Source: Pyramidobacter sp. C12-8
GTDB lineage: Bacteria; Synergistota; Synergistia; Synergistales; Dethiosulfovibrionaceae
Reading direction: 5' to 3'
Assembly: GCF_002007215.1 (NCBI RefSeq)
Contig: NZ_MUHX01000031.1
Coordinates: forward strand, 1 to 35,084
Length of the DNA: 35,084 bases
Position 1 is the stretch's first letter, and the number at the start of each line of letters is the position of its first letter. The position numbers and the translations under genes are program-made. The notes under the pieces were generated by a model. That model was not told the DNA's origin, did no database searches, and was given only the letters and a program-made list of their open reading frames with translations. Below, one piece after another: positions 17,189-25,335 of the stretch.

Positions 17189-17596
17189 TCAACTCCTTCT
17201 TTTGCCGTATTCAATGAATTCGTCATAGTCGCGGATATAGTCAGCTTCATCATAATGTTCGGACGCCAGGACAAGAAGAACACTGTCGTCCTGCAGCCAC
17301 TTCATCGTCCGCCACATGCCGGGGCCGACGAACAAACCGTTGCCGGGATCGTCCAGCACCGTCGTCCGCACGCCGCTTTTTCCGTCGTCCAACGAAATTT
17401 CAATCTTGCCGTAAACGCAGATCAAAACCTGCTTCAACGTTTTATGCGCATGAGCTCCCCGCTGGACGCCGTTTCGAGCTCCATAAATGTAGTATACTCT
17501 TTTTATATCGAAAGGCACGGATTCCGACGCCGCTTCGGCGACGCTCAGCGTGCCGTTTTTCGGATCGGCTGATTTATGTTCGCGCATCTTTAGCAT
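17189..17596 (-). CDS. dTDP-4-keto-6-deoxyglucose 3,4-ketoisomerase (FdtA/QdtA-like)
   Basis: This 135-residue cupin of the FdtA/WxcM-like family shifts the keto group from C4 to C3, producing the substrate of the aminotransferase. Motifs are [11 protein letters not shown], then [22 protein letters not shown] with the paired His of the active site, and [32 protein letters not shown] in two parts. Whether the product has galacto (FdtA) or gluco (QdtA) configuration cannot be settled by eye. The start is ATG 17596, preceded by AAAGGAG; an overlapping GTG further upstream is less likely. It opens the ten-gene leftward operon. It works with RfbA and RfbB, encoded in a separate operon. Confidence 0.9.
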   Translation of the reverse strand: MLKMREHKSADPKNGTLSVAEAASESVPFDIKRVYYIYGARNGVQRGAHAHKTLKQVLICVYGKIEISLDDGKSGVRTTVLDDPGNGLFVGPGMWRTMKWLQDDSVLLVLASEHYDEADYIRDYDEFIEYGKRRS

Positions 17597-17797
17597 AGCA
17601 ACGACCACTCCTTTGCACTGTTCTCGTTCCCTCCTTTTGTCCTATGCTCCGCTCCAAACATTGAGCGCTCGTTCTTGATTAATCGAACGTTATCAGATCC
17701 GAGAGCCTTCGTCATGCTCCGTACACTGCAAGAACACGATGCCCAGAGTAATATGGTCTTTCCTTGGCGCACAGACTTCTTTTTACTTCAACTGGCC

Positions 17798-17826
17798 ATT
17801 ATAATATTTCTACCCGAACGCCATCG
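17798..17826 (-). promoter_or_regulatory. Weak candidate promoter for the phosphonate-glycan operon
   Basis: A perfect leftward TATAAT (plus-strand 17798-17803) lies about 200 nt upstream of the ketoisomerase start. Its -35 at the right spacing is poor (CGATGG). The stretch 17597-17968 otherwise shows no gene; it is AT-richer than the flanking genes. Confidence 0.3.
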
Positions 17827-17968
17827 CAATCATCTCAACATCTCATGCGCTTGTTATCTCTACGGCTGTCACGGACTTCGCGAATCCTGCAGAGTATAGC
17901 ACAGATGCGCAACTTTGTCCTTCATGTCGATATGGAAGGCAGGATCATCTCTCACTGGAGGCATAACG

Positions 17969-18127
17969 ATGAACGTTTTACTCACCGGCGGGGCCGGTTT
18001 TATCGGGTCGCACACGGCGGTCGAACTGATCGCGGCGAGGCACGGCGTGGTGATCGCCGACGATCCGAGCAACAGTTCGGCTTCGGTGATCGAGCGGGTG
18101 AATGACGCCGGACGTGGGAGACAATAA
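17969..18127 (+). pseudogene. galE: galE 5' fragment
   Basis: The first 43 or so codons match the full galE genes at 22305 and 25336 almost exactly: [15 protein letters not shown], then VVIADDPSNSSASVIER. After about 18095 the match stops and the frame runs on for about ten unrelated residues to a stop. A good ribosome binding site (GGAGG) remains. Only the start of the NAD-binding fold is left, so no enzyme can be made. It marks the left edge of the galE-anchored array. Confidence 0.85.
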
Positions 18128-18153
18128 AACCGACAAACACGAGGCGGTATGAT

Positions 18154-18197
18154 CAAGGCGCCGCAACGCTTTAATACGCGTTGCGGCGCCTTGTTTT
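18154..18197 (+). terminator. Strong intrinsic terminator
   Basis: CAAGGCGCCGCAACGC pairs perfectly with GCGTTGCGGCGCCTTG over 16 bp with an 8-nt loop. TTTT follows. It lies 27 bp after the galE fragment. Confidence 0.8.
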
Positions 18198-18204
18198 ACC
18201 GTTT

Positions 18205-18300
18205 GATCTTTTGAACTCCACTGTCAGCGTTCCTTTATGGGGCAGGATTTCAACCTTCATCGCAATTCCAGCGCAGAGTCAACGTGATTTTAACACATTT
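18205..18300 (-). pseudogene. Relic of the 5' end of an AlbA_2-type gene
   Basis: This stretch resembles the start and upstream region of the AlbA_2 gene at 23412-25058 (compare 25015-25095). On the minus strand KGTLTVEFK mirrors KETLTIEFK of that protein, and the upstream ATTGCGATG-like leader is also recognisable. Only the first codons survive. Lying next to a galE 5' fragment, it copies the order seen in the intact galE plus AlbA_2 unit further right. The rest of 18130-18570 shows only two terminators. Confidence 0.6.
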
Positions 18301-18361
18301 TCTGCGGTTGATGGCGAAGGAACAATTTTACGCTGTGTCTATATGCGATACGGTACATTTA

Positions 18362-18405
18362 TAAAAAGAGACCGTCTCAAAAGTCAATCGAGACGGCCTT
18401 TTTGC
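18362..18405 (+). terminator. Terminator related to the one after galE copy 1
   Basis: CCGTCTC and GAGACGG pair across a loop containing AAAGTCAATC, with A and T runs outside. The same loop and nearly the same stem occur at 23337-23377 after the full galE. This supports 17.97-18.4 kb being a shrunken copy of the galE unit. Confidence 0.65.
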
Positions 18406-18570
18406 TGTCCTTTGGTAATTTCTATTCGGCATTAAAACACAATATACGCGCAAAAAAACAAAGTGACATTATGTGTCTTTAAAGGCAGTTCCGTAGTTTT
18501 GAGACAACCCTCCATAGAATTGAAAGATTTGCTGTCATTGGTTGATTGACGTTACAGGTGCAGTATAGCT

Positions 18571-19111
18571 TTATCCATTCTGTCGCCAGAGAAAACCCGT
18601 CCGCTCCATAAAGTCAAACATGTCCATGCTGGGAACGCCCATCATCCAGGCCATGTCGGGAATCTTCGCGTTGCCCATCAATCCGGAACTCTGCCCCGCG
18701 CCGCGCAGAACTCCAACTTCCTGTGTGACGATAATGGCATTCTTGGCCATTGCGACAGCGATGAGCCAAGGATCTGCCACATGTGGCCGCGACCAGTTTC
18801 TCAGCGCTGCATTTTTATAATAACGCTGACGCTCCACGCAGTCCAACAGGGTTTGCAACACTTTTGCGTAGGCAGTTAAAGTACCTTGATCGGGCTTGAC
18901 GACAAGAGTTTTGTATTCGGCTACATAACTCGCCAGGGCGTCATTTCCACTGCACACTTCCAAGAATACCGGTTCAATGATGAACGCAGATTTCCGCCGA
19001 ACCAAAGAATCGAGATGCTCCCAAAACGCGGGGGGCAAAACTGCGGCGATAGTAAAGCTTCCACGCCGCCACAAAGACGTTGGCATCAAGCAAATAAGCG
19101 TCGCGCGTCAT
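18571..19111 (-). pseudogene. DUF4411 (PIN-like) protein, frameshifted
   Basis: The N-terminus from ATG 19111 reads YLLDANVF, then KLYYRRSFAP, matching the start of DUF4411 proteins, a PIN-domain-like family often found as the toxin-like partner of an ImmA/IrrE gene. The continuation PAFWEHLDSLVRRKS and later HVADPWLIAVAMAKNAIIVTQEV and AKIPDMAWMMGVPSMDMFDFM are in another frame. Removing one base from the six-base C run (plus-strand G run 19030-19035) joins the halves as FAPAFWEHLDSL. So it is disrupted, phase-variable, or a base-call error. It starts 3 bp after the ImmA/IrrE stop. Confidence 0.8.
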
Positions 19112-19114
19112 GCT

Positions 19115-20271
19115 TTATGCCTCCGTCAACTGCCGCACAAGAGTGTCGAAACTCTTGCGGTTTAAGCCGGTAAGTTCGCACGCTTCTGTGAACATCGTCC
19201 GGCCTGTACGAGTGTCACGATCCAGTGCCAGAACAAAATTGGGGTCGAGGCGAGATTTGACCGCGGTGAGAAAATTTCCGCCGGAACTATTTTTCTTTTC
19301 TGCGGCACAATTTCTCCACGCGGTAACCAGCCGCGCATAATCAGCTTTTGTAATCAAGCGCAGGTCTGCTGCCCGACGGGCAATCACTTCGCGGCTGCAA
19401 GGGAAGCCCTGCACAACCGCGCCAATCCGTGCCTCGAGATTTTCAGCAAATTCTTTTTCCCATGCCTCGGCAAAAAGCTTGACAGGCGCCAATATTTCCG
19501 CCGCCACGGCATTGCACAGGACTTCAGTTCTGCTAACTTTTTGCGTGCTCTCCGTCGGCAGATTGTAAAGACTATTTTGTCCTATCCACACATGCGCCGT
19601 TTCATGAAGCAGGGAGAAGACACGCCCCCCCACGCGTCTGCCGCGTTAATAAAAATCAGAGGCGCATAGGCGTCAATAAGCGTAAAAGCCCGAAACTCAT
19701 CCAGCCGTAACGTACGATGAGTATTGCAGCCAACAATGCCGCTCATCATCACCATGATACGGCACGCTTCAAGTTTCCTGCGCAAATATTTGAATGCATC
19801 GTCCGGCCGCTGCGCTTTTTTTACCCGAAACCAGTCTTCTTGCAATCCGAGCATCTCTCGAATATCCGTCACCACGGCAGAAACGCCGGAAGCGGGCGAG
19901 CAGCGGGCAACGCATGCGACAGGGTCATAACCGTTATCCTGGGCATATCGAGACATCCAGTCCTGCGCTTGCTCCATATTAAAGACGATATCGTGCAGAT
20001 TTCTGCTCGGCGCGGGTACATTGCCGCTGTCGATCGTCCGATACGCGATCAACGGAAAGTCTTCTCTAGGCGGCTTTTGCAGGAAAAAGTAGCCAAAAGG
20101 AATTTTTGTCTTTTTGCTGACTTCTTCAATCTGCCTCAACGTTGGCACAGCCTTGCCTTCCTTCCATGCGTGCAAACGAAGAAGCGTTGCGTCGTTGACC
20201 GGCTCATCCTGCGTTTGTGCAACGACCCAGTCAAGCACCGGCTGCGTCACTGTGAATTCGACCTTTGGCAT
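19115..20271 (-). pseudogene. HTH-ImmA/IrrE-type metallopeptidase, frameshifted
   Basis: Read from ATG 20271 (GGGAGGA upstream), the first 218 codons hold an XRE-like N-terminal part (NDATLLRLHAWKEGKAVPTLRQIEEVSKKT) and an ImmA/IrrE lead ending LIFINAADAWGG. The zinc motif HETAHVW and the rest (to 19115) are in another frame. The break is at a seven-base G run (plus-strand C run 19625-19631). Eight G would join them as WGGRVFSLLHETAH. Such proteins cleave or control a partner regulator and are often paired with DUF4411, as here. Whether active protein is made depends on that tract. Confidence 0.82.
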
Positions 20272-20489
20272 ACAGATTCCTCCCTTCGCAACGTTTTGAC
20301 ATGCGAACTCCTGAATTCGTATTCTTCATTGAGAGCGCACTCCGTCGAGAATAAATCTGAAGACCGACGCCCGGGATTTTCTGTCTATGAGCGGCACCAT
20401 GGAGAGCGCGCAGGTCATGTTACTTGCAAGGTTATTATAACATGAAGCCTGCAGACGGCAGCGCGGGCTGCGCAGTCGATTCGGTCCAA

Positions 20490-20635
20490 ATGAACGATCC
20501 ATATGCGCCAATATTAACGGGAGAGAAACAAGCCCGCTCTATCGGATCGCACAGTGGTCGGACTGATTGCGGCGCGGCATGGGTGGTGATTACTGACGAT
20601 CCGGTAAACAGCTTAACTTTGGTGATCAAGCGGCT
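20490..20635 (+). pseudogene. galE: Decayed galE 5' remnant
   Basis: From 20536 to 20635 the sequence still aligns with the start of galE: SIGSH for FIGSH, VVITDDPVNS for VVIADDLSNS, and VIKRL for VIERL. An ATGAACG like the galE start is at 20490, separated by unrelated bases. It has many more changes than the fragment at 17969, so it is older or less constrained. It ends in an AT-rich stretch with a copy of the CTGATACT element (20643-20668). The remaining gap 20272-20778 shows no gene. Confidence 0.7.
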
Positions 20636-20778
20636 AAGTTACGCTGATACTGATTTCCAATTAAAATACATAATCGATACTATTATTGACATTGGCGCTC
20701 TCTAACCTGCGGTCTTTAGATAATTCTATTCCGTCTGCGGCATTGGACATCCACGATTTTCCATAGAGTTCATTACGC

Positions 20779-22122
20779 TTATGAACTCCGGCGCTGTTCC
20801 AATGCCAGTCCAATCAGCCGATCCGTTTGGTCTGCCATGAACAGCGGGATATTCAGCATATCATCGTCCAGTTTCAGATTATCCAGAGAGAATCGCACAC
20901 GGAGCTTCACCTGATCCGGGAACAGTTCCTTGAATTTCTTGAGGCTCTTGCTGGCTGTGTTGGCCTCGGATTTGACCTCTACAGGGAAAATGTCGTTTTC
21001 TCTTTGAATGAGGAAATCCACCTCATAAGGAGGATTGTTCTGGCTCCAATACCGGGGAACAACTTCAAACTGGGTGACCAGGGTCTGAAGCACAAAGTTC
21101 TCGGTCAGTGCGCCTTTGAACTCGGTGAACAGGCGATTGCCTTCGCCAAAGGCCGTAGGAGCCAGCTGCGCAAGACGGCGAAGCAGTCCCACATCGACCA
21201 AATAAATCTTAAAGGCGGAGAGGTCGTCGTAAGCAGCCACAGGCAGGCCAGGCGCGGAGCTGCGATAGATCTTGTGCACCAGACGGGCATCTACCAGCCA
21301 TTGCAGGGCATCCTCGTATTCACGGGCTCTTGCGCCCTCTTTGACGACCTTGTAGATGAATTTCTTGTTTTCCCTTGCCAGCTGGGACGGTATAGACTTC
21401 CAGATCATAGAGATCTTCGGAAACTCATTGATATTAGGATGTTTGGCAAAGTCACGCTCGTAGGCGCCGATGATCCCAGACAGGGCTTCCTGCATGGCGG
21501 ATACATCTCGCGCTTCTGTCCACATCAGAACGGATTCCGGCATGCCGCCGGTCACGTAGTACATTTTGAGTTTTTCATAAAGAGGATTAAAGAAGGCGTC
21601 GGGGATTGGCTCAATGATGTTCACACTGTCCAGATACCTCGCTAAATTCTCGTCGCCGTTGGCGAGCAGGAACTCTGCAAAGGTCATGGGATCAATCTGC
21701 ATAAAGTTGACCTTGCCCACAGGGAATGATGAAGGTTTGGCCAAGGCGATCCCCAACAGAGAACCGGCACAGGCAATGTGATACTGCGGTGCATTCTCGC
21801 AGAAATATTTCATGGAATTGATGACCTTGGGGCAGTCTTGTACCTCGTCAAAAATGATGAGGGTCTTTTCAGGCGTAATCTTCTGACCGCTGGCCAGCAT
21901 CAAATTTTGCAAGATACGATCAACGTCCTTTGTCGTTTCAAAGAACTGTTCGTATTCTTCGTTCTCGTCGAAATTGAAATAAGCAACGTTTTCATAGTAT
22001 CGTGTGCCAAATTCTTTGAGAATCCATGTCTTGCCTACTTGGCGAACACCTTTTAGGATCAAAGGTTTACGGTAAGGTGAATGCTTCCATTCCAGCAATT
22101 GTTTTAAAATCACTCGTTCCAT
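20779..22122 (-). CDS. AAA+ ATPase of the DUF4143 family
   Basis: This 447-residue protein has an N-terminal P-loop ATPase (GVRQVGKTW Walker A, LIIFDEVQD Walker B) and a C-terminal DUF4143 region with the nuclease-like core PPYEVDFLIQREN and IFPVEVKSE, a PD-(D/E)xK pattern. Family members are about 400-450 residues, very widespread in anaerobes, and of uncertain function; they behave as mobile accessory genes. I start it at ATG 22122 because GAGGG lies 9 nt upstream; the ATG at 22131 touches that site. It is a single-gene leftward unit between a galE remnant and galE copy 1. Confidence 0.88.
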   Translation of the reverse strand: MERVILKQLLEWKHSPYRKPLILKGVRQVGKTWILKEFGTRYYENVAYFNFDENEEYEQFFETTKDVDRILQNLMLASGQKITPEKTLIIFDEVQDCPKVINSMKYFCENAPQYHIACAGSLLGIALAKPSSFPVGKVNFMQIDPMTFAEFLLANGDENLARYLDSVNIIEPIPDAFFNPLYEKLKMYYVTGGMPESVLMWTEARDVSAMQEALSGIIGAYERDFAKHPNINEFPKISMIWKSIPSQLARENKKFIYKVVKEGARAREYEDALQWLVDARLVHKIYRSSAPGLPVAAYDDLSAFKIYLVDVGLLRRLAQLAPTAFGEGNRLFTEFKGALTENFVLQTLVTQFEVVPRYWSQNNPPYEVDFLIQRENDIFPVEVKSEANTASKSLKKFKELFPDQVKLRVRFSLDNLKLDDDMLNIPLFMADQTDRLIGLALEQRRSS

Positions 22123-22164
22123 ATGCAACATCCCTCACATTATTATTGATGTTTATGTGTATTA

Positions 22165-22193
22165 TTATCACATAATTATTGTATTCTGCTCAA
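22165..22193 (-). promoter_or_regulatory. Promoter of the DUF4143 ATPase
   Basis: On the minus strand TTGAGC (22193-22188) and TGATAA (22170-22165) are separated by 17 bp, in a strongly AT-rich stretch about 40 bp upstream of the start. The AT content contrasts with the GC-rich flanking galE. Confidence 0.55.
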
Positions 22194-22304
22194 CGAAAAA
22201 AAGCAACAGCCGTCGCGTAATTGTTTCAGTGTATAATTTTGTATTGGAAGTCAGAGTTCGCGTGATGCGTGGCGGCTGACAACTTTTTATTGGAGGGAAG
22301 GACC

Positions 22305-23309
22305 ATGAACGTTTTACTCACCGGCGGGGCCGGTTTTATCGGGTCGCATACGGCGGTCGAACTGATCGCGGCGGGGCACGGCGTGGTGATCGCCGACGAT
22401 CTGAGCAACAGCTCGGCTTCGGTAATCGAGCGGCTGGAACGGATCACGGGCGTGCGCGTGCCGTTTTACCAAATCGACGTGGCCGACACGGCGGCGCTGG
22501 AACGTCTTTTTGCGGAGCGTCATATCGACGCGGTGATCCACTTCGCGGGGTTGAAAGCGGTGGGCGAATCGGTGGCCAAGCCGCTGCTCTATTACCGCAA
22601 CAATCTGGACACGACGCTGGCGCTGCTGGAAGTGATGGCGGCGCACGGCTGCAGGCGCTTCATCTTCAGCTCGTCGGCCACGGTGTACGGGATGACGAAC
22701 TCCGTTCCGTTCACGGAGGAGACGCCGGCCGGCGGCTGCACGAATCCCTACGGCTGGACGAAGTTCATGATCGAGCAGATCCTGCGCGACGCGGCCGCCG
22801 CGGACGCGGAGGTGTCGGCGGTGCTGCTGCGTTACTTCAACCCGATCGGCGCGCACGAGTCGGGGCTGATCGGCGAGCAGCCGCAGGGGATCCCCAACAA
22901 TCTGATGCCGTATCTGTGCCAGGTGGCGGCGGGCAAGCTGCCGCAGCTGCGCGTTTTCGGCGACGACTACCCCACGCCCGACGGCACGGGGGTGCGCGAC
23001 TACATCCACGTGGTCGATCTCGCCAAAGGGCATGCGTCGGCGCTGGCTTACGCCGCCTCGCACCAAGGGGCCGAGGTATTCAATCTCGGCACGGGGCGCG
23101 GCAGCAGCGTGATGGATCTGATCCGTTCGTTCGAACGGGTCAACGGCATTAAAATCCCCTACGCGATCGCGCCGCGCCGCGCCGGCGACATCGCCGCGTG
23201 CTGGGCCGACGCCTCGAAAGCCGAGCGCCTGCTGGGCTGGAAAGCGCGGAAATCGCTCGACGACATGTGCCGCGATTCCTGGAACTGGACGAAGAAGTCG
23301 CTGCTGTAG
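22305..23309 (+). CDS. galE: UDP-glucose 4-epimerase, copy 1 (intact)
   Basis: This 334-residue enzyme interconverts UDP-glucose and UDP-galactose. The NAD-binding motif [10 protein letters not shown] is intact. SSSATVYG, then YGWTKFMIEQ (the Tyr/Lys catalytic pair) and LRYFNPIGAH are the usual GalE landmarks. The start is ATG 22305, with GGAGGGAAGG upstream. A TATAAT lies at 22232-22237 in a stretch, TTCAGTGTATAATTTT, shared with galE copy 2. From 22324 to 23304 I see no base difference from copy 2, so recent duplication or gene conversion is likely. It can supply UDP-galactose for glycan synthesis and is the better candidate for the working copy. Confidence 0.95.
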   Translation: MNVLLTGGAGFIGSHTAVELIAAGHGVVIADDLSNSSASVIERLERITGVRVPFYQIDVADTAALERLFAERHIDAVIHFAGLKAVGESVAKPLLYYRNNLDTTLALLEVMAAHGCRRFIFSSSATVYGMTNSVPFTEETPAGGCTNPYGWTKFMIEQILRDAAAADAEVSAVLLRYFNPIGAHESGLIGEQPQGIPNNLMPYLCQVAAGKLPQLRVFGDDYPTPDGTGVRDYIHVVDLAKGHASALAYAASHQGAEVFNLGTGRGSSVMDLIRSFERVNGIKIPYAIAPRRAGDIAACWADASKAERLLGWKARKSLDDMCRDSWNWTKKSLL

Positions 23310-23336
23310 GATCAGCGAAAGAGTTCGTCGAGAACA

Positions 23337-23377
23337 CGAAGAGGCCGTCTCGAAAGTCAATCGAGACGACCTCTTTT
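23337..23377. terminator. Bidirectional terminator after galE copy 1
   Basis: AGAGGCCGTCTCGA and TCGAGACGACCTCT pair over 14 bp with one irregular pair, and TTTTT follows on the plus strand. It lies between convergent galE and AlbA_2 genes and is related to the hairpin at 18362. Confidence 0.75.
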
Positions 23378-23411
23378 TGTGACGTATAGAGCCGTTACGA
23401 GCCCCAAACGC

Positions 23412-25058
23412 TCACCGCCCAACATAGCGGTATTTTGCGTAGCGGCCTTTGTTCACCGGTTCCAGAAGCCCTCGCGCCACAAGAGCCTTCAGGAGAATGT
23501 ACGCCTGGGAAGCGCTGACATGCAGTAGCTGCATGACGTCTGACCGGGAAATAAAGTCGTTGCCTTTGGCGAATTCTGCGATTGATTCACGATACTTCGT
23601 CTTGTCTCCGTCAGCTCGGCGTACGTCTTCGATTTTACCCGCCTTCGTGGCATATGCTTTAAAACGAATCGCATAGGTTCCAGTTCTACCGCTGCCATAT
23701 TCCTCGACAAGTCCGGTCGCTGTCATTGAATCCAGAATAACTTTTATTGTGTTTTCTGGAATATTTATCTCTTGTGCCAGCCGTTTGACTGTCGACTTCG
23801 GACTATCCTTCAAGACGTTCAGGATCAGCAAAGCGTTGAGCGAAAGAGGGCGTCCCGATCTGTTCTGTTCCTTCGCGATCAGCTCCGCGATCCGTCTGTC
23901 GGGCTCTCCCCGCGGAATAAACAAGGATACCGTCGCCGAGGTCGACGCAGAATAATCGGGCAACGGCTTGCCATAGAGCAACGAGCCTTCGAAGATCCGG
24001 TCGATCCCCCTTCCTGTCCGTTCTGCCAAACCGATACGTTTCAGCGCGTCCGCTAACAGAAGGTTTCTCCCATGCGGCTCGGCCGTGAGCAAATTGTTTA
24101 TGGAGACGCCTTCGACAAATCCGCCGGGATTGGCGACCGTCAATCCTTCATCGCTCAATGCGACCCGGACCCTGCCGCTTTTGGCGTAGTCTCTATGGCT
24201 GAAGGCGTTGACGACGGCTTCTCTGACCGCTCTTTTATCGAATTCCGGAATGGAGAGTCTGAAGAATCCTATGTCGAGTTCCCGATCGGGATTTCGAGCT
24301 TCCAAACCGTTATAGAGTTTCTCTATTGTCGATAAAATCGGCAATACGTAATCATCGTTACGACGGACTTCAGTTCCTTCCAACACCTGAAATACAGCGG
24401 CATGCGTCGGCACAAAGCGCTGAATGGCTTCCAACTTTCCGATCAAGAGAATACCCGTGACCGTGGGACACAGGACGCCGTTCTGTTCCCGAACCAATCC
24501 CAACGCCTTGTACAGGTCTTCGTCCGCCAGTTCCAACAGCGTCTTGTCTCCGCTAAAGGACGAGATCGATCGCTTGAGGCGTTCTGTTTCCAGGGGATCG
24601 AAATCTTTGATGCTGCTTTGGAACAAGGGCATGGCAGAATAATCGAGCAGACGTAAATCAGAGAGCCGCGTCGCGAATTCATAAGGATACATCGCCACGT
24701 TTTCGGGTTCTCCGTTGGCTTTGAGCCGCCGGTGAAGAACTTTTCCGGATGCGGTCGCAACAATTCCGCCGAATGACTTCGGCACCGATATTTTTAGCAC
24801 GGGTTTCGTATCGCCGACGATTTCCGCCCTGACAGAGACAGGTGGTACGGTATTGTTCGCAATAAAAGCGCTGACCGTCGTCACGTTCCGATGCGCTTCA
24901 TGAACGCCCGTTATTTCTCCCGAATCTTCGATGCCAAGATAAAGATCGCCGCCTTCCGTATTGGCGAACGCCACGACCGCTTCAAAAACATCGGCGTCCG
25001 GCAACTTCTTCTGATCGCTTTTGAACTCTATTGTCAACGTTTCTTTATTGGGCAGCAT
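23412..25058 (-). CDS. Schlafen AlbA_2 domain ATP-binding protein with winged-helix C-terminus
   Basis: This 548-residue protein has an N-terminal AlbA_2 (Schlafen-type nucleic-acid binding) domain: ETLTIEFKSDQKK, AFANTEGGDLYLGIEDSGEITG. The middle carries an HATPase-like domain (VREAVVNAFSHRDYA, VANPGGFVEGVS, ERTGRGIDRIF). Two helix-turn-helix-like regions follow near residues 410-450 and 500-545. Family members are thought to be transcription regulators or defence-related factors, but roles are poorly known. The start is ATG 25058, with GGAGGT 6 nt upstream. A 9-bp inverted repeat overlaps its promoter, so it may repress itself. It is the leftward gene between the two full galE copies. Confidence 0.85.
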   Translation of the reverse strand: MLPNKETLTIEFKSDQKKLPDADVFEAVVAFANTEGGDLYLGIEDSGEITGVHEAHRNVTTVSAFIANNTVPPVSVRAEIVGDTKPVLKISVPKSFGGIVATASGKVLHRRLKANGEPENVAMYPYEFATRLSDLRLLDYSAMPLFQSSIKDFDPLETERLKRSISSFSGDKTLLELADEDLYKALGLVREQNGVLCPTVTGILLIGKLEAIQRFVPTHAAVFQVLEGTEVRRNDDYVLPILSTIEKLYNGLEARNPDRELDIGFFRLSIPEFDKRAVREAVVNAFSHRDYAKSGRVRVALSDEGLTVANPGGFVEGVSINNLLTAEPHGRNLLLADALKRIGLAERTGRGIDRIFEGSLLYGKPLPDYSASTSATVSLFIPRGEPDRRIAELIAKEQNRSGRPLSLNALLILNVLKDSPKSTVKRLAQEINIPENTIKVILDSMTATGLVEEYGSGRTGTYAIRFKAYATKAGKIEDVRRADGDKTKYRESIAEFAKGNDFISRSDVMQLLHVSASQAYILLKALVARGLLEPVNKGRYAKYRYVGR

Positions 25059-25076
25059 TTCAACACCTCCATCGCA

Positions 25077-25122
25077 ATTCTAACACACATTTTGCGTTAG
25101 CATCAAATTTTCCAACGCAAAA
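25077..25122 (-). promoter_or_regulatory. Promoter with inverted-repeat operator for the AlbA_2 gene
   Basis: The leftward TAGAAT (plus 25077-25082) and TTGATG (plus 25101-25106) are 18 bp apart. A perfect 9-bp inverted repeat, TTTTGCGTT (25090-25098) / AACGCAAAA (25114-25122), brackets the -35. A regulator bound there would block RNA polymerase; the encoded winged-helix protein is the obvious candidate. The remainder up to the next galE shows no gene. Confidence 0.55.
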
Positions 25123-25335
25123 ACGCATTAAAAAAGACCTTGGCCAAGCTGTTGGCAAAAGAAGGATCTCGGGCAGTACTGCACCATGAAAGCGCCTTCG
25201 AGCAAAACCGAAAAGAACGCCGCGAGCTTTTCTCAGCGTCAGTAAAAAATAACTGATTCAGTGTATAATTTTCTCACAGAAGCAAGAGTTCACATTGTGC
25301 GCTACAGCTGACGCTTTCTCAGGGAAGAAAACACC

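Noticed and set aside
17590-17772. 60-codon leftward frame upstream of the ketoisomerase gene
   Set aside because: It has no family resemblance, a poor start region and overlaps the ketoisomerase ribosome binding site; it is probably leader.
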